Below are positions 46,401 through 59,190 of a stretch of DNA of 64,000 nt, one piece after another. This DNA is from Vandiemenella viatica (Eukaryota > Arthropoda > Insecta > Orthoptera > Morabidae). Below the pieces are notes generated by a model, which ran no database searches, was not told where the DNA came from, and was given only the letters and a program-made list of their open reading frames with translations. Location: positions 150,631,283-150,695,282 of the forward strand of contig CM061921.1 of NCBI GenBank assembly GCA_031002005.1, in the 5' to 3' direction. The number at the start of each line of letters is the position of its first letter. The stretch's first letter is position 1. A program made the translations under genes and the position numbers.

Positions 46401-47627
46401 CATTAGCTATGAGTCAGTTGCTGGGGTTCATTTCCCTATTATTAGATACAAGGCACAGTAGCTCAGTTACACCTCAAGATAAAGTTAACCGTTAAAAGTT
46501 AACCATCCAAAGGCGAAACTGATGTATATGTATTTCAATAGGTATAACTGCAAGAAATACCATGGTGCTATGTACCGTGATGTAGAATCAACAAAACGTC
46601 TACCCAATGTCCTTCCAGAAATTGAGTTTTTATCGGGGTTTAACATTTTTACCAGCTTCTCATAAGTATAGGATTCTTCAACATGTAGTGGAATCATGTT
46701 GGCAAAAGAGAAGGTTCAATACATCAGTCCACATCAGCTTGGAATACGACAGTGCCTGTAGCGATGCCAAATGTTCTATTAACATCAACTTTCATTAGCA
46801 GATGGAGATGAAAACAAATCAATTCTGCTGCTATCTACATCAGAAGAAGCCACAGCATTTCGAGAAGGCTTTGAATTATTTTTCTTTTTTCCCCACGGGT
46901 TGGCCCTGCATTTACTTTTTCTTCAAACTGTTCATATTTTGATATATGCATCCTCTTCATATGTTATTTAAAATTATTAAGGCTAGGCCCATGAGCCTTG
47001 TTTGTAGAAAGTTTAGGCAAACACAGTTTGCATTCACAAACCTACTGTTCTCCCAGTCTTGATTTAAATGCAACAATAATAAATGTGGCCAAGAATTTTT
47101 AAATTCAAGTTGCTATTGTTAGCATTGCTGCTTTCGCTAATTGATTCAAGATCTTCAGTTTTCATGACGTAATCATGTAACGAATGTCATTTTAATTTAT
47201 TTCACTAACGAACACCAACTAAAAAGTACCATTTTCCTGGCAGTAAAAAAGTTAGATTATAAAAATATCAGAATCAATCACCAATCGAATTAAAAACGAG
47301 TAGTGAGCACCGATTTGCAAACATAAAATAGAAACACTCCATTCCTGCTCACACCCACAGTTGTATATGCATCACAATCGCACTTCGTATTACCTAATTC
47401 GTTCGCCATCCGACTCGCTGAATTGTCGAACATGGTGTAGCGTGCATTTCAAATGAACCAAATACGTCAACTAGCAATGTAATGGACAAAAGTTAATGGA
47501 AGTCCAATTTAATGGAAGTTAAGAAGACCATTAACTTTTTAGGTTAACTTAAAAATTAAATTTTTGCAATTTTGCTATCTCTGTTAATTAACGATTAACG
47601 GTTTTCTGCCCAGCTGTGACAGCAGCT

Positions 47628-47862
47628 TACTATTTGCTTCTGGCTTTATGCCCTGTCAACATCAAGGTCAGTAGGGGTGAGAGAGGACTAGAGGCAAGGA
47701 AAGGGAAGTAATTCAGCCTAGGCCTTACACAGGAACCATGCAGGCATTATCCTGGAGTGATTTGGGGAAAACATGGAGAATCCAAATCTGGATAGGGATT
47801 CAAACCTGCATTTTCCAAACCGCGAAGCTAGAGCATTACCACTCACCCCCCCATGCTCGGTC
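47628..47862 (-). repeat. tRNA-derived SINE, copy 12
   Basis: The tail reads TGGCTTTATGCCCTGTCAAC then ATCAAGGTCAGTAGGGG. The body is complete; the B-box relic GGGATTCAAACCTGC is clear; it ends CCCATGCTCGGTC. It lies just before the minus copy of the unclassified inverted repeat. Confidence 0.9.
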
Positions 47863-47924
47863 ACACAACACACAGAATTAGTGATGCACCGCTGGAACAT
47901 GAATCCAAACAACCAGCTCACAGC

Positions 47925-48200
47925 AAATGGAGTATTAAGTCACCCAACAGACACTCAGCATGCTGCAGACAGTCAATCACTGAGAGTATTTTACTGAACC
48001 ACATTTGCAGTAGCTTATGTGATGGATGCAATATGAAGTTGCAGCCAGTCCAAATGGTGCAGCAAGGTGGAGGATCATGGTGGTATATAGTTGCATCGGC
48101 ATGTGATAAAAGCAATGTAGTTCTGGCTGTCACAGTGCTGGATGACAGCACAGCACATAGACATTTCAGTGATGTGTCTGGTAGCCCTCTATACACACAA
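47925..48200 (-). repeat. Unclassified repeat, minus copy of an inverted pair
   Basis: This is the partner of 46126-46400. Together they could form a stem with a loop of about 1.5 kb that contains SINE copy 12. It lies about 250 bp downstream (in gene sense) of the exon 3 donor. Confidence 0.6.
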
Positions 48201-48452
48201 TGGAAAGGATACCGATCATGGCCCCTTTCAAATGAGAAACCCAGCCCTCTTTTAGGATTTCAGGAAAAATGCTAACTCGTTGCACAGGGTGTCTATTCAC
48301 ATGTGACATAAAAACTGGTAATAGTAATGTAGCTACTGAGGAACTTGTATATACTGTAAGGTAAATGTAGAATGTTACACTAACTTATTGTGATGGGACC
48401 ATTAATAAAAGACCTAACAAGATGGTGAATGCATGTTAATATCATTACAAAC

Positions 48453-48545
48453 CTTCATAAACTTCCCATACTCAAGTATTCTTTTATTTGCTTTTGTTTG
48501 CTTCTTTGACTTTTCTGATGAACTATCTAGAATAGCGACACCACC
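48453..48545 (-). CDS. GPATCH4: GPATCH4 exon 3
   Basis: The acceptor CATTATTTTTTGCAG lies before 48545; the donor GTTTGT starts at 48452. The 93 nt (31 codons, phase 0 to 0) encode GGVAILDSSSEKSKKQTKAN followed by KRILEYGKFMK. This matches the segment after the G-patch in GPATCH4 proteins, a short hydrophobic strand, a basic linker and an LY-x-KFxK-type end. Exons 2 and 4 flank it in phase. Confidence 0.92.
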
Positions 48546-50149
48546 CTGCAAAAAATAATGAAAAACATAAAACAATATGCAAATAAGATCGCACACGGCA
48601 AACCACATGCCATAATGCATGTGGATGAAATGAAATGTCTCTACACATGGTCCTCCTCCCATGCAGAGCAACATAATTGACAGTGACCATTGACCTCACT
48701 GTCATTAGTCAAACATCACTACTAAAGTCATTGCTACAAACTACATAAAAGAGGGAATCCTACAAGATTTTGCACAAATTCTCACTGAAGGTGAGCCTTT
48801 GTCAATACTTCAAGACAGGGTATTGACTGCAAAGTAAACAGTAAAACAATAATTAAAAATGTCCCACAAATACTTGTGCAATTTTTTTGATCACAAAGAA
48901 AAGATTTAGTATTAACATTAGAAATATTAGACATTCATTTTAAATACCAATGGAGCATGAAGAAATGCCATAATGCAATATTAATGTGTAAAGATAAAGT
49001 AGGTCCATTATTTCCTGAAGTTGAAAGAAGGGCTGCAGTGGCAGAAAGCACTCTTCAAAAACACAAAAAATACAATATTTCACGCTACGCCCTTACTTAT
49101 GAAAATGGAAGATGAAGTATAAGCCTAGATTCGCATGAGCGATCAATCCAGCCATATGAATCGTAGTTTTTGACACATTCAGAGTTGAAGTAGTGGTTAT
49201 TGCAAAAACAATGTCATTGGAAATGCATGGGAAAGAAAATCATAAATTAATAATTAAAGGAGGTAAGTGGTCAAAAATTATTGTAATAATATGTACAAGA
49301 TAAATGAATAAACTACACATGCAAGTGATGGATTTACCATCCTGGGATGGCAAAGGGGAAGGTGTGTATAGTTCGAGATTGAGTGTAATTTCATTTGTGT
49401 AGTGTTCTTTTTCAATGCAGCCCTCCTTTCTTCAACTCTGGTAAGTGATGGGCCAACTTTATATTTCCTTTCTATACTAAATTCATTTTATCATAAGATA
49501 ATAATTTATACTAAAAATAATTCATGATTATTTCATTTAACTCTTTTTAATAACAAATTTTCATGAAAAAATTAATAGTCCACTAATTCATGAAAATAAG
49601 GCATCCAAAATATGTCACTAAGCAAAAACACATTTACAATTAGCACACTACGATGTACCACTAACCCCTCCAATTTCAAACCCACTTCATGCTACGTTAG
49701 ACATGTTCACTTCAATCACATGTGAGAACAGTCTTGGGGATGCGGAACAGTAAAAATAATTCTTAATAATAATTTAGGTTAGTCGATTCCAAAAGTATAT
49801 TCAATTTCCAGTGTTAATTACAAGTACGTAACATCCCATATTAGTTAATATATATATGAATGCTATTTCCAGAGACTCATTTTAACTGCTACATTTGTAA
49901 ACAGTTTCAACAACAACAAAAAACATACAGAGGCTCAGTGATTGTGGATAACTTTGACACATTCCTCTCCCACATAAAAAATCATATACAATTTCCTATG
50001 TCATATTTAGTTTTTTAAATTATGAGCGTGGATCAAATATAAACTAGCCTTTTTAAATTGCGAACCCATCAGTGGTGTGAGGGGTCTGCAACGGTTTGGA
50101 CAGCGGGAGAGGAGATCACGAGGATGGCAGTAATAACATGGCACACCAT
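48546..50149. other. Intron 2, 3' part, nothing recognised
   Basis: AT-rich non-coding sequence. No element termini seen. Confidence 0.4.
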
Positions 50150-50570
50150 GTGCTTTTTACTCTCAATAACAATCATGAGGAATGAGAAAGAGTTACACCT
50201 CACAGTTGAACAATGTGTTATTAAGTTTCTGGCCAGAAAAAAAATGTGAATGCTACTGAAATTCAGTGCAGTTTACTCCCACAGTTCAGGAAAAGAAACT
50301 TTTCATGGGCTAAGGTAAAACAGTGATGAAACAAATTTAAGAAAGGATGGGAGTATGTTGAAAACATTGTCCACCTGCAATGTTTCCCCACCAGCATTGT
50401 TCCGCAAAACACCAAAGTTGTTTGAGAACTCATCGAAGGCGATCAAACAAATTGTTTATTTAAGTTCTACACAAGGAAGATGTGCAGAAAAATGGTTAAA
50501 GCTTGTTCAATATGACCCAGCAATGTCTTCAAGATATTTTTGTGGAAAACTACTTTGACCTAAGTTTTTA
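50150..50570 (+). pseudogene. Probable mariner-type transposase fragment
   Basis: The frame reads EKELHLTVEQCVIKFLARKKMNATEIQCSLL (written here as parts EKELHLTVEQ, CVIKFLARKK and MNATEIQCSLL), which resembles the N-terminal helix-turn-helix of mariner-like transposases. A later part reads KWLKLVQYDPAMSSRYF. Frame changes occur between them. The middle of the protein is missing, and no terminal repeats were found. Confidence 0.45.
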
Positions 50571-52009
50571 CTTAGTATTTTATTACAACAAATAAGCTAT
50601 ATTTTGTTTTGTCTTAAGCTTAATTTTTAATCGATAAATGCATTATCACTTTAAAAGTCGAGTATCATGTGATCCCATAAACACAACATCTTTATAACCT
50701 GTTGAAATTAGTCAGACATCATCTATATAATCTGCTAAATGACTACAAGCACATAACACATCTAGCATATTAGTAATTCTTTTCAAAATATGTCCACAGT
50801 TTTCGTAATGTCACTATTGTTAAGAGTGTGCTCTTCATCATTAACATCTGCAATTTATTTATTATTTTCTACTAGCCTATGGCTAATACAAATACAGTTA
50901 CATTTTGATAGGTTTAGCCATATTTTATCAATATAATATATAATCTCATCTGAATATTGGTATATTGCTGCAAATTATGTTTGCTGGTGGTTCTTTATCT
51001 ACATATGTGCACAGCACTTCAGCTATATCTTTAACTTAACTACTGCCTCTGCTAATATTGATCCTATAAAACACTATTTAGCTTATAAGAACAATTCTTT
51101 CAAGGCTACACAAGTTTCTGAAACCTACCCTCTAAACTGAATCCAAAGCCTAACACTCAGATACAAGGCCAAGAAAGGCTTTATTCTTATATAACTTTTC
51201 TTAATTATTCGACAATATGGCACAAAACTATGCTTTCATTTTCTGAGTACATATACTTTAAGGTAAATTTTGAGATTCTGGAATTTTGTTGAGCAAAAAT
51301 AACAGTTTTATGTGAAAAACTTTCCCTGCATCATCACATCAATTAGGGCAAATCAGAGCTGTTTGCTTTGGCAAATCCGGCTTTCATTGTAAATATTATT
51401 TATTTTATGGACTGGTAAACAGAAATAATTAATAGATGGACTTAAAGCCTTAAAAATATGATGCAAAGATTGGTGACAGGTGCTTAACACAGGGAGCAAA
51501 ATTGGTGCGTGCTGGGACATGATATCACATGCTCTGATTGGTGTTTTGTGTCACATTACTTTTCTGCAAAATAATGTTTTTAATTCTTATCAAGCAAATT
51601 AAGTTGATTTTTGGTAGCCTTAAAACTTAATCTTTTTCAAGTAAAGTTTCATAGTTTTCTTTTTAAAAGACCTCATAGGTCTGAAACATGTAAGTGAGCC
51701 TTTTATGATATTGGAATTAAAAAATTACTACTTAGTTGGAAGTGCTCAGATAAGAAGGGGACCACGTAAAAAAAAAAGAAAAAAAAAGTAAATTAGAATT
51801 TATTTTGAAAAATCTTCACTTTGGATTTAGAGATGTAAGGTTTGTGTAGATAATGTCATAGGACATTGCATAAAGAATCTTTCAGTGTAATTGACAATTA
51901 AAAGTAATCTTTGATGTGCCCCAAAATAATTAAATCTTATTACATAATTAACAATAATGTTCATTTTTTTTGGGAAGTTTTTACTATTTCTCTCATCGAG
52001 TGTGCAAAC
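50571..52009. other. Intron 2 sequence, nothing recognised
   Basis: AT-rich, no coding or repeat structure supported. Confidence 0.4.
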
Positions 52010-53180
52010 CTGGGAGCCTTATTCTGGTAACCAACAATTTTATACAACAAAATAGGCCAGGTTTAAATCATATGTAGAAGATAGATGCGTATCCTTAAAG
52101 GCTGTTACTCAGAGGAGGTTATAAACTCAGAATGTGGAATAGTCAAAAGTGGTGTACCTCGGGGATCAGTTTTTGGTCCTCTGCTGTTCCCAATTTACAG
52201 CAATGAGCTCCTAAACATATTACATGACAGATGGTGCTTTTTGCAGATGATAATAGCGTAAAATTTAATCACCCATTAGTACAAAATCTTGAAACCCCAG
52301 AAAATTAACATATGGTTTAGTGCAAATTAATTAATATGTATTATAGAAAAGACTTAGTTATTTCAATTAGTTACAAAATAAGAAAGGAATGGACAGCTAT
52401 CATGTGATGAACACATAAATAACAAGTGAACTGGAAGCAACATGTTCAGTAACTTCTTAAAAAGCTTAATTCTGTAACATTTTCACTGAGGTAAATAACT
52501 AGAATAGCTGATACAGAAACAAGGACTCTCCTATATTTTGCATATTTTCATTTCCTGTTCAATTATGGCATCTCTAGGAAAAATCTTCACAAGCACAGAA
52601 GATATTTAAGTCACAAAACACTGCTCTAAGAATTATTTAAGGAACAAGCCCACAGACATTGTGTAGAATTTTGTTTCAAAATCTAGGTGTACTTCCAACT
52701 TTCTTTTGCAGTAGAAAATCCTGAACACTTCGATCTTAATGCCGATACATATAGCTATAGCACTAGGAATAAACGTAACATTCACAAAGATTTTACATCA
52801 TTGTTAATTGTACAGAAAGGGATAACATCCGCTAAAGCTTCTTTAGGACATGTCTGGGTCTACTGGATCTAGTGATTCTGCTACATTTCTCCACACTGAC
52901 TCAAACCTTAGTGCTGTAGCCAGTAACAAAATGTATTATTTTCATGCAGTGATTGGGATGTAAGATACCTTGAACCAGCATGACACCACTAGAACTACTT
53001 TCAGAAGTATTTCTAGTGGTGTCTCATGTCTGACTACTGCAATATTACGATGACTATTCCCCGTGGAATTGCGATGTCCAGTAATCCCCAATTGCCTACC
53101 AAAAGAAGTAACATGTTATCTACGAAAACCAAACAGCTTTAAATCCAGACTGAAGCAAATTCTTCGTAGAATTTAGTCAA
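52010..53180 (+). mobile_element. Old Jockey/CR1-like LINE remnant, interrupted by a MITE
   Basis: Reverse-transcriptase pieces read SGVPRGSVFGPLLFPIYSNEL (as GVPRGSVFGPLLFPIYSNEL, about 52150-52212) followed by a frameshifted version of the catalytic region. Later C-terminal parts read LGVLPTFFCS and YSTRNKRNIHKDF (about 52685-52800). After the MITE at 52854-53090 the frame resumes NCLPKEVTCYLRKPNSFKSR and ends near 53175, so the MITE landed in the LINE ORF2 end. It has many stops. Confidence 0.78.
52854..53090. mobile_element. Palindromic MITE, family B, copy 1
   Basis: The ends CTGGGTCTACTGGATCTAGT and (inverted) GGGGATTACTGGACATCGCA are terminal repeats of the type also found at 58452-58731. 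The two copies share the inner stretch GACCAGCATGA, TTTCTAGTGGT and ACTACTG/CCACTGC AATATT/AGTATT. The element interrupts an old LINE frame, which helps fix its borders. Confidence 0.8.
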
Positions 53181-53695
53181 ATAAGATGACTGTAAAAATA
53201 CTTTCTGTTTGGTGTAAGGAAGGGAAAGGTGAGAAAGTTATTAAAAATTGCTATTTTTTTTATTTTTTTTGGGTAGGTAAACTATTTACAAATGCAGCAA
53301 TTAGATTATCTATAAATTGCATTCATATATAGTAACCAACATGGGATGTTGTGTATTTCTAGTTAAGAATGGAAATTGATTGTACTAATTGGATATTAAC
53401 TTTCCATTAGCTGATGGTCTGATAATAACTGTATGTACTTTTGCTGATCACGGAGACCACATGAAAACAAAGTGAACATATCTATCAGCATGCCTCATGC
53501 TGAACCACGGAATGTTAGTTATTCTGGTCCAGGATATGTTTAGACCTTGCCTCTACTAATAGTGCTGTTTGAACATCAGGATTTCTTCCACCCATGCAGG
53601 AATAAATTCACTGTTTCACGACCTACAGCAGAACCCATGTATGTTAAAATGTGATGCAAGATATATATGACCGGTACCATTATGAAGTAAATTCA
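53181..53695. other. Intron 2 sequence, nothing recognised
   Basis: No coding or repeat structure supported. Confidence 0.35.
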
Positions 53696-54766
53696 GTTTA
53701 ATTCTAGATTGTGATACAGCTACAATGCTGTAAACACTTTCCACCATTACGATTGTCAGTAAGGGTTCATATCAGCATAAACTTCTGTTTTCTTACTAGC
53801 GGTTGTAGTTATGTTACAATGCAGTCTGGAAATAAAAAAGGGGGGGGGGGAATCATTAAAGCCATACAAATGTGGCAACTGCATACAGCAAAAACAATAG
53901 CATCCCTGTGAAAATATTTTGCTATGGTAAAGCTGTTGTGACATTCTGTAATTGAGAAAAGCTGAAATATCAAGAACACATTATGGATAAAGGAATTAAT
54001 GAATATTGCAAGAAATTTCTGGGTGGAAGAGGACATTCTCCACCTGCCTGCTACTGGTACTGACCTGTTGAAAATTGTTTTAACTGCTTCGTTATAATGT
54101 CCTCTTCACGTTTTGCACTGTCCTTTTTCGGAAAAGTCGCCACAAATTAAAAAAAAAAAAATCCCGAGATATGAGACGCTCTGCAACCATAAAATGTTAG
54201 CAGCACTGCAAAAATGACAAAAATTATTGGTACAGGGATCATATCAACCTAAACAGGTTTTAATTGTCATAGTCGTCGTGGTTAGGTTGAAATTCGGCCT
54301 GGACCAAGAGTAAAAAGTTTACGGGAAATCGTGCATTTGTTTACAACGGAAGCAATCTATTGTCTCCGCCTGCTTGTATCAATTGTAAGATGGTCAGCCT
54401 TGTTGTACTGCATAAGTATTTTTTACCTGTTAATTTCATGCAATGTTTTACAACTGAGTGAAGCTACAACAGCAAGAAAAGGATATAACCAACACTTCAA
54501 AAGATTGTCATTGCTTTTGCAGGGCCAGAGGCATCTAATGGCTGTGCATCACTCTCCTATTTCAGCATTTTTTTATTTAATTTGTGGAGACTTTTCCGAA
54601 AAAGGAGAGTGCCAAACGTGATGAGGACATTATAACGAAGCAGTTAAAACAAATTTCAACAAGTCAGTGCCAGTTTCGCGCAGGCGGAAAATGTCCCCTC
54701 CCACCAAAATTTTTAATAAGTTTTGTAGCGCTGGTGGCATACTGGTACCACAATCTAGAATTAAAC
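53696..54766. mobile_element. CTAGATTG-type MITE, 1.07 kb
   Basis: The left end GTTTAATTCTAGATTGTGAT (53696) and the inverted right end (54766) match at 21 of 22 positions. Internal modules include a block around CATATCA-CATAAAC and GGTTAGGTTGAAAT-CGG-CTGGACCA (about 54240-54305) that recurs at 56.85 kb and 62.27 kb. No protein-coding sequence. A short G run lies at 53843-53852. Confidence 0.75.
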
Positions 54767-55237
54767 CAAAAATTGTTGTTACAAGAGGTAATCGTATTAA
54801 TATGAACCCCCCACCCCTCCCAATAATTAATAAATATGACTTGGGCATTATTATTACAATAGTTGTTAGGTAATATGCCCTGCTCCCCAAGCAGTGCTAC
54901 TACAGATTAATTCTAGATTGCGATACTGCTGCCACTACTTTCCACCACGCGGACAGCTATGATGTAAACACAAATTGCTGCTGTTACTTATTGACATTGT
55001 TTCCGGATGTGACGTATTCAATATGCGAGCAGCTACAAATGTTGCTTACGTTACCTCCATGGGAAATACTCGTTTTCTCTGGTGGGAACAAACCAAATGT
55101 AATATATTCATAATTATTTATAGTTAATAACAACAGTTTTCAACATTAGTGGTATAATTAACTAGAATTAAACCCACCTCTATTTCTATATCGAGATATC
55201 TGATTTTGAATGCATAGCAGAGAATGAGTGATTTTCT
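54767..55237. repeat. Partial CTAGATTG-type element
   Basis: ATTAATTCTAGATTGCGATA at about 54905 faces a weak inverted partner AACTAGAATTAAACCC at about 55158. The inner start ACTTTCCACCACGCGGACAG and TTTCCGGATGTGACGTATTC resemble the neighbouring family members. Probably a decayed or rearranged copy. Confidence 0.5.
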
Positions 55238-56720
55238 GGGCAATATCTAGATTGTGATTCCGCTGCAATCTCTAAACGCCTCGCGATTTAAACACTAATA
55301 TCACATGGTATCCATGACATCACTGTTTCCAGGTGTGACGTATTTGCCCCTGGCGATACAACAAATGTCACTAGCGGGACTGCATGGAAACTAGGGGGTT
55401 TTCAGGCGGGGAGAAATTTAACATTCAATTTTCTGTTATTACCTGAAGGAATGAAAATACCAACGGAAAATTTGAAGCATAGTTAGAATCATTTTTTGGT
55501 ATTGGTATCTAGAATAGAGTACATCCGTGTAATTCTAGATTACGATACCATATCTATTACGAATTTTAAAATTTAACTACATATCAAGGGAAATCGATAA
55601 CTTTGAAAGCATACTCGATTTTGCAACTTTGTTTATGTATGCAGTGTAGTTCCTGACTCTTGCCGAGAACACTGTCTTCAGTGTTTATGGAGTGACTGAA
55701 CGAAGTAATTGTGTTATGTGTTTTCAAAGTACACCAGTGACATTTTGTATTGTACAGTGTAGACCTTATTTCTTTCTTGTGGCATTGAAGAGTGAGCGAT
55801 GAAGAAAATACCAGCAAACGTATGCTATTACCTATCAGGATAGTTATCTGTTGGAATGCAGCATATACAACATCGAATATTACAACACAGAAATTTTTTT
55901 TAACTGCTTTATGCCTTGTTGGCGGCTAAGGTCTTTAGAGGCGGGATGGGACTGGGGACAAGGAACGGGAAGGAATTCGGCCAAGGCCTTTTTAAAGGAA
56001 GCATCCCGGCATTCGCCTGGAGTGATTTGGGGAAACCATGGAAAACCCAAATCTGGATGCCTGGACCCGGATTCGAACCGGCGTCCTCCCGAATGCAAGG
56101 CCAGAGTATTAACCACTCACCCACCACGCTCGGTAAACGCAGAAATCATTTGATTTCTACGCCATAACAGGTACATAAATGGTAGATTTCATATAATACC
56201 AGTGATTTTCAGATTTCTGCCGCATATTAGGAGGCTACGTCTGTGATACAGTCTATTTGTGTACTTTTGATGAAGTTACAAAAACATTTTGCACTTACGA
56301 GCTTTACTCATGTAAGAATTCGTAATATCAATCTGTACTGTATTTGGCACAGTTTCTTCCAGCAAGAAAACCCTAAAACCATTCCCTTCAAATAGTTAAT
56401 AGTTTTTTTACAGTAGTAACATTTGTAATAGATGAATAATACAAATGTGGCTTCAAACTTTTGTCATTAAAAACGTTGTAATAAACATTACTAAATATGC
56501 ATTGCCCTTCATGCAATATTCTTACTTCAATCAATTCTATGTCACTCAAATGAAAAACCCATACTTTACGTGAAATGCTTCGTTGTTGACATTTTAAGCA
56601 ACACTCAAAAGGTACAAGTCATATTCAGCAACGTAATGACATCATATGCTGTCCATCCAGAAGTGTTTACATCGCGAAGCGTTTTGTGATTACAGCGGTA
56701 TCGCAATCTAGATATTACCC
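55238..56720. mobile_element. CTAGATTG-type element, 1.48 kb, with nested SINE
   Basis: The left end (GGGCAATATCTAGATTGTGA, 55238) and the inverted right end (GGGTAATATCTAGATTGCGA, 56720) stay similar inward for about 70 bp, through CCGCTG, AATC, AAACGC and TCGCGAT to TAAACAC. SINE copy 13 is inserted within it. Additional CTAGA-containing motifs at 55508 and 55538 suggest nested or older copies inside. Confidence 0.72.
55894..56134 (-). repeat. tRNA-derived SINE, copy 13 (well preserved)
   Basis: With copy 11 this is the best copy. It has the full head ending ACCCACCACGCTCGGT, a perfect B-box (GGATTCGAACC on plus), an intact body and the tail GCTTTATGCCTTGTTGGCGG. Imperfect flanking repeats (ACACAGAAAT at left, ACGCAGAAAT at right) look like a target duplication. 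Confidence 0.93.
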
Positions 56721-57347
56721 GATTTTCTTTGATACTTAAAATTGGATGAGATGTGCATAAGGCCTAGTTTTCAAAGTTGCTGGTATCATTATCTAGAATT
56801 AAGCCGGAAAGTTTTCCAATTGTTATACCAATACAACACTGTCGGTACAAGGATCATATCAACCTAAACTGTTTTGTTTTCTTTCTGGCAGTTGCGGTTA
56901 GGTTGAAATGTGCCCTGGACCAGGAGAATTTTTTTTTGTAAAAGGCATTGATGTGGTATTTGCATACACTGAACGCACTTGATCCCTGATAATTCAATGC
57001 GGTGAAACGTATCAATCATTAAGTTGTGAAAAATATTTTCCAAGTGTTGATTTATTAATAAGCTGAAATGTCAAGAAGTAATTTTCTTATGTTTTATTGG
57101 CAAAAGAAATCTAATGCTTCAACTGCAGACTATTTTATTGGTACTTCTAACTATGAGTATAATTTCAGGTATCTGGATATAGGAATGTATGGAATGGTTT
57201 AGTTGTAGATACTGATAACAGAACATAAGAAAAATTTTAATTCTTATCATACAAATTTATATAAAACCGTATTTCTTTTGCCCACACCCGAGAAAAAAAA
57301 CACTTTCCTTGCAAATACCATCTGTAACTGCCCACGCAGTGTATGTG
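56721..57347. repeat. Further CTAGATTG-family fragments
   Basis: GGTATCATTATCTAGAATTA lies at about 56784. At about 56840-56930 the module ATCATATCAACCTAAAC is followed by GCGGTTAGGTTGAAATG and CCCTGGACCAGGAG, also seen near 54.24 kb. No coding sequence. Confidence 0.5.
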
Positions 57348-57727
57348 GTTTAATCCTAGACTGCGATTCCGCCACTGACTGGAGTTGACATGATGTCATA
57401 GTGACGTTGTTTTCATGTATTCGCTGTCGATGTACCAACAAAGATAATTTATTATTGTGACAGCCGCAGATGTCCGATAACACATCAAACACTGCACATC
57501 TGGTTGTGTTATCAGACATCTGCAGCTGCTTACCAGCGGCCGCCTGCATCTGATACACCTTCAGGATATCAGTTTATGCTGATATTGTACAGCTTTAAAT
57601 TATTGTGACCGATCTATGCTCGGTCACAATAACAAATTATCTTTATGTTGGTACGTCGACATCGAATACGTCAAAACAATGTCATGTCAACGCCAGAGAG
57701 CGGCGGAATCGCAGTCTAGGATTAAAC
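57348..57727. mobile_element. Foldback element of the CTAGA-TGCGAT group
   Basis: The ends are GTTTAATCCTAGACTGCGAT (57348) and its inverted copy at 57727. The arms are about 120 bp and run through CCGCC, GTTGACATGA, ACGT-TTC-GTCGAT/C and GTACCAACA to AAAGATAATTT-TTATTGTGAC. The centre near 57600-57625 is itself a hairpin: ATTGTGACCGA facing TCGGTCACAAT. 380 bp, non-coding. The copy is close to palindromic over its whole length. Confidence 0.85.
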
Positions 57728-57884
57728 GGTGTATGTGTCATACCAAGCAACACTGTGTTGTCATAAACAAACACTGACTTATATCTTTGTCCCCGTTGCA
57801 GAAAGAAGTGGTATTGGTATCGCGAACTAGAACTAACCTGTTACTACAGCTAAACAATTAAATTTAGCTACCGACTGGCCATCA

Positions 57885-58115
<231 letters not shown>

Positions 58116-58451
58116 TCATTCTGAGGGGACATGTAAATCGTCAATACTATTATGTTATACGATATCTGGCAGTAGTAAAATAAGAACGAGGTAAGAAGGA
58201 ATTGTACTATTCGTTTGAATTATGTCACACACGTTCCTCACGTACCTATTGAGAAAAACTGTACACCCAAGCGAAATGATGTTTTCTTAAACAATAGAGA
58301 CCGCCATTTCAATTCAAGTTGTTCACACCATAGTATCTACATTCTACTGTAATAAATGTAAATCGCTGTCATGTTTACATGGTAACAGACCAGCTGGAGC
58401 AGATTGAAGAAATACGTAAATTACAGCAAAGAATTTAGTTTTCATTAATAA

Positions 58452-58731
58452 ATTGGGTCTACTGGAGATCGCGATTCCGCTACAACAACATTCAGTAATA
58501 TCATTGGAAAACTGCTGTAGTCAGTCGCAAGACGTATTGTTTTCAGGCACTAATTCCGATATAATACAGCCTGGACCATTATTTTGAGCAGAAATTAGGT
58601 TGTAATACAGCATGGACCAGCATGAAACCGTTAAATGTACTTGGGAAAGAATTTCTAGTGGTCTTGCGTTTGACCACTGCAGTATTTTGATGTAAACTCC
58701 TGGCGGAATCGCGATCTCCAGTAATCCCAAT
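58452..58731. mobile_element. Palindromic MITE, family B, copy 2 (in intron 1)
   Basis: The terminal repeats ATTGGGTCTACTGGAGATCG and (inverted) ATTGGGATTACTGGAGATCG continue CGATTCCGC on both sides. The inside matches copy 1 at 52854-53090 (GACCAGCATGA, TTTCTAGTGGT, CCACTGC). 280 bp, non-coding. It takes up about a quarter of GPATCH4 intron 1. Confidence 0.87.
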
Positions 58732-59144
58732 AAATTCAGGTCGTATGATTTTTTTGGCTGCAATATACTGGCATGGTGGTTAGGTTGTAATGCAGCATGA
58801 AACACAGTGAAAAAAAAACACTTACTTTGTTACAACAGTATTAGATGTGAGGAATCAGTTTTGGATTCCTTGCTGTAGACTGCAGACACTAACTTTGGCA
58901 AGAACAATTTTACTGCAAATGGAGGTTTATTTACTATTGAAATGCATCGTTTCCTAACTTTCGTGAGGCACCACGTCTAAGGTATCTTCCATATAAATTT
59001 TTTTCTCAAAAAGTATGACCACAGGAACATGTGTCACAAATTTCAAGCGAATAGCACAAGTCCTTACCTCGTTCTTATTTTACAGTCACTCGATATTTTA
59101 TTTGAGATCACATAAAAAAAAGTGTTCTTAATTGGAACACCTAC

Positions 59145-59190
59145 CTTCAGTCCAGCCATATTTCTGCAACTGCCTTTTCGCGAACTCCAT
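59145..59190 (-). CDS. GPATCH4: GPATCH4 exon 1 (start codon)
   Basis: The ATG is at 59190-59188 in the context ACCAAAATGG, close to an optimal start. The 46 nt encode MEFAKRQLQKYGWTE plus the first base of a Gly codon; the donor GTAGGT starts at 59144. A short N-terminus MxFA-x-xQL-x-K-x-GW before the GKGLG loop is what GPATCH4 homologues show. The longer N-terminus of some vertebrate proteins is absent. There is no other in-frame ATG in the exon. Confidence 0.93.

Noticed and set aside
46120..46461. 113-codon open frame with a Cys-rich appearance
   Set aside because: The inverted partner at 47.9-48.2 kb breaks the frame in several places, so there is no sign of coding constraint.
55851..56167. 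Overlapping open frames of 83-110 codons on both strands
   Set aside because: They lie in SINE copy 13. Similar peptides occur at every other SINE copy (for example 22883, 31492 and 44502), so they reflect the repeat.
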